From assembly GCA_017546585.1 (NCBI GenBank), contig JAFYWC010000098.1:64360-98864 (forward strand): a stretch of 34,505 bases of DNA. Direction: 5' to 3'. The translations under genes were made by a program, and so were the position numbers. Source of the stretch: Bacteroidales bacterium. Lineage in GTDB: Bacteria > Bacteroidota > Bacteroidia > Bacteroidales > UBA932. The notes beneath the pieces are model-generated. The model did no database searches and was not told the DNA's origin. It worked only from the letters and a program-made list of their open reading frames with translations. Positions 33,415-34,505 of this stretch are shown here, piece by piece (position 1 is the first letter of the stretch; every line of letters begins with the position of its first letter).

Positions 33415-34505
33415 ATGAAAAAAGTATTGGTAATCGGCGGCGGTGGACGTGAACACGCGATTGTTGACGCTCTCAGCCGTTCTCCTCAGGTAGGAAAGAT
33501 CTATTGTGCACCTGGCAATGCCGGTATCTCTGCCCAGGCGGAGTGTGTCGCAATCAAGGATACCGATGTAGAAGGCCTCAAGAACTTCGCTCTCGAAAAC
33601 GGCATCGACCTCGCGGTTGTAGGCCCGGAGGTTTCTCTCGCTGCCGGCGTAGTAGACGCATTCAAGGGTGCCGGCCTCAGAATCTTCGGTCCTTCAAAGG
33701 CTGCCGCGACAATCGAGGCAAGCAAGGATTTCGCAAAACAGCTTATGGCCAAATACGAGATTCCTACTGCAGCTTTCGAGACATTCGAGGATTATGATGC
33801 AGCATTGGAGTATGTGAAGAAAGGTTCGCTTCCGGTGGTTCTTAAGTATGACGGTCTTGCTGCCGGCAAGGGAGTTGTGATCCCGGAGACACTTGAGGAG
33901 GCAGAAGCGACTCTCAAGGATATGCTTCTCGACGACAAGTTCGGAAAGGGCAAGGTCGTGGTTGAGGAGTTCCTTACAGGTCCTGAGTTCTCGTTTATGT
34001 GCTTCGTGGACGGTCTGGATGTTTATCCGATGACACTTTCACAGGACCACAAGCGTGCATACGAAGGCGATAAGGGTCCTAACACAGGCGGTATGGGCGC
34101 ATATTCACCTGTTCCTATCATCACAGACGAGGATCTTGAGTTCTCCCTCGAGAAGGTTATGAAGCCTACAGCGGCTGCTATGGTTGCAGAGGGCTGTCCG
34201 TTTACAGGAGTACTTTACGGCGGTCTTATGAAGACTCCTCAGGGACCTAAGGTGATAGAGTTCAACTGCCGTTTCGGCGACCCTGAGACAGAGGTTGTTC
34301 TTCCTCGTCTCGAAACAGACATCTACGACATCTTCTCGGCAGTTGCCGACCACACCCAGATGCCTGACATCAAGTGGGCTGAGGCTGTGACTATGGGCTT
34401 CGTGATGGCTTCGAAGGGCTATCCTGGCGACTATGAGAAGGGTTATGAGATCAAGTTCCCTGAGAATCTCGATGTAAGAGTGTACCATATGGGAACATCC
34501 CTCAA
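33415..34505 (+). CDS. purD: Phosphoribosylamine-glycine ligase PurD (cut by window end)
   Basis: The first 363 residues are present; the frame is open at the right edge, and the family is usually about 420-430 residues. It joins phosphoribosylamine and glycine with ATP to form GAR. Motifs are VLVIGGGGREHAI at the N-terminus, VVLKYDGLAAGKGV in the ATP-grasp domain, DHKRAYEGDKGPNTGGMGAY and IEFNCRFGDPETE with the metal-binding acidic residues. The ATG at 33415 follows the CBM9-like gene by 29 nt. Confidence 0.96.
   Translation, partial: MKKVLVIGGGGREHAIVDALSRSPQVGKIYCAPGNAGISAQAECVAIKDTDVEGLKNFALENGIDLAVVGPEVSLAAGVVDAFKGAGLRIFGPSKAAATIEASKDFAKQLMAKYEIPTAAFETFEDYDAALEYVKKGSLPVVLKYDGLAAGKGVVIPETLEEAEATLKDMLLDDKFGKGKVVVEEFLTGPEFSFMCFVDGLDVYPMTLSQDHKRAYEGDKGPNTGGMGAYSPVPIITDEDLEFSLEKVMKPTAAAMVAEGCPFTGVLYGGLMKTPQGPKVIEFNCRFGDPETEVVLPRLETDIYDIFSAVADHTQMPDIKWAEAVTMGFVMASKGYPGDYEKGYEIKFPENLDVRVYHMGTSL

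Overview
The window reads as chromosomal core-genome DNA from a bacterium of the order Bacteroidales, probably an anaerobe. The evidence is a Bacteroidota-type -7 promoter box (TAnnTTTG) in front of several genes, weak Shine-Dalgarno signals, a six-subunit Rnf complex whose RnfB carries four ferredoxin-type motifs, a PurF with the [4Fe-4S] cysteine set, a CBM9-like cytosolic protein and a DUF3108 protein. I could not assign a genus. There is no prophage, integrase, transposase, CRISPR array, rRNA or tRNA. The accessory interest lies almost entirely in small palindromic intergenic repeats.

Layout. (1) 60-6001, minus strand: alaS, then an lptG-fmt reading frame that is fused without a stop codon, then thiamine pyrophosphokinase. 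(2) 6136-10018, plus: two tandem membrane-anchored M23 peptidases, a small MerR-like regulator, a Nif3 protein and a coiled-coil zinc-ribbon protein. (3) 10048-18301, plus: dnaB, a DUF3108 exported protein, RseC, rnfBCDGEA and a 64-residue TPR-like protein overlapping the rnfA stop, closed by a hairpin terminator. (4) 18328-20316, minus: an exported GH20 beta-N-acetylhexosaminidase. (5) 20317-20976: a 660-bp gene-free region full of repeats. (6) 20977 to the right edge, plus: purE, purL, purF, a BASS/SBF-family transporter, purM, purH, an exported endonuclease/exonuclease/phosphatase-fold protein, glycerate kinase, a CBM9-like protein and purD (cut by the window end).

How the genes work together. 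purF, purD, purL, purM, purE and purH cover most steps from PRPP to IMP (purN, purK, purC and purB are not in the window). Fmt and PurH both use 10-formyl-tetrahydrofolate. Rnf couples ferredoxin oxidation to NAD reduction and ion pumping, and RseC is its usual companion.

The most unusual signals are these. First, three long quasi-palindromes (3197-3290, 15185-15305, 25229-25332) share a GC-rich double-hairpin core, but each has its own pair of mutually complementary arms; one arm contains the rnfC stop codon. Second, two tandem diverged copies of a 123-nt unit bounded by inverted repeats lie at 20382-20644, each unit containing two 38-nt quasi-palindromes with a GTGAC-N8-GTCAC centre. Third, the purE leader has a 19-nt palindrome over the promoter and a directly repeated 61-nt segment whose TTTCATATTT is the exact reverse complement of the purE start region. 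Fourth, there is the LptG-Fmt fusion. All functions below are inferred from sequence by eye; no database search was run.
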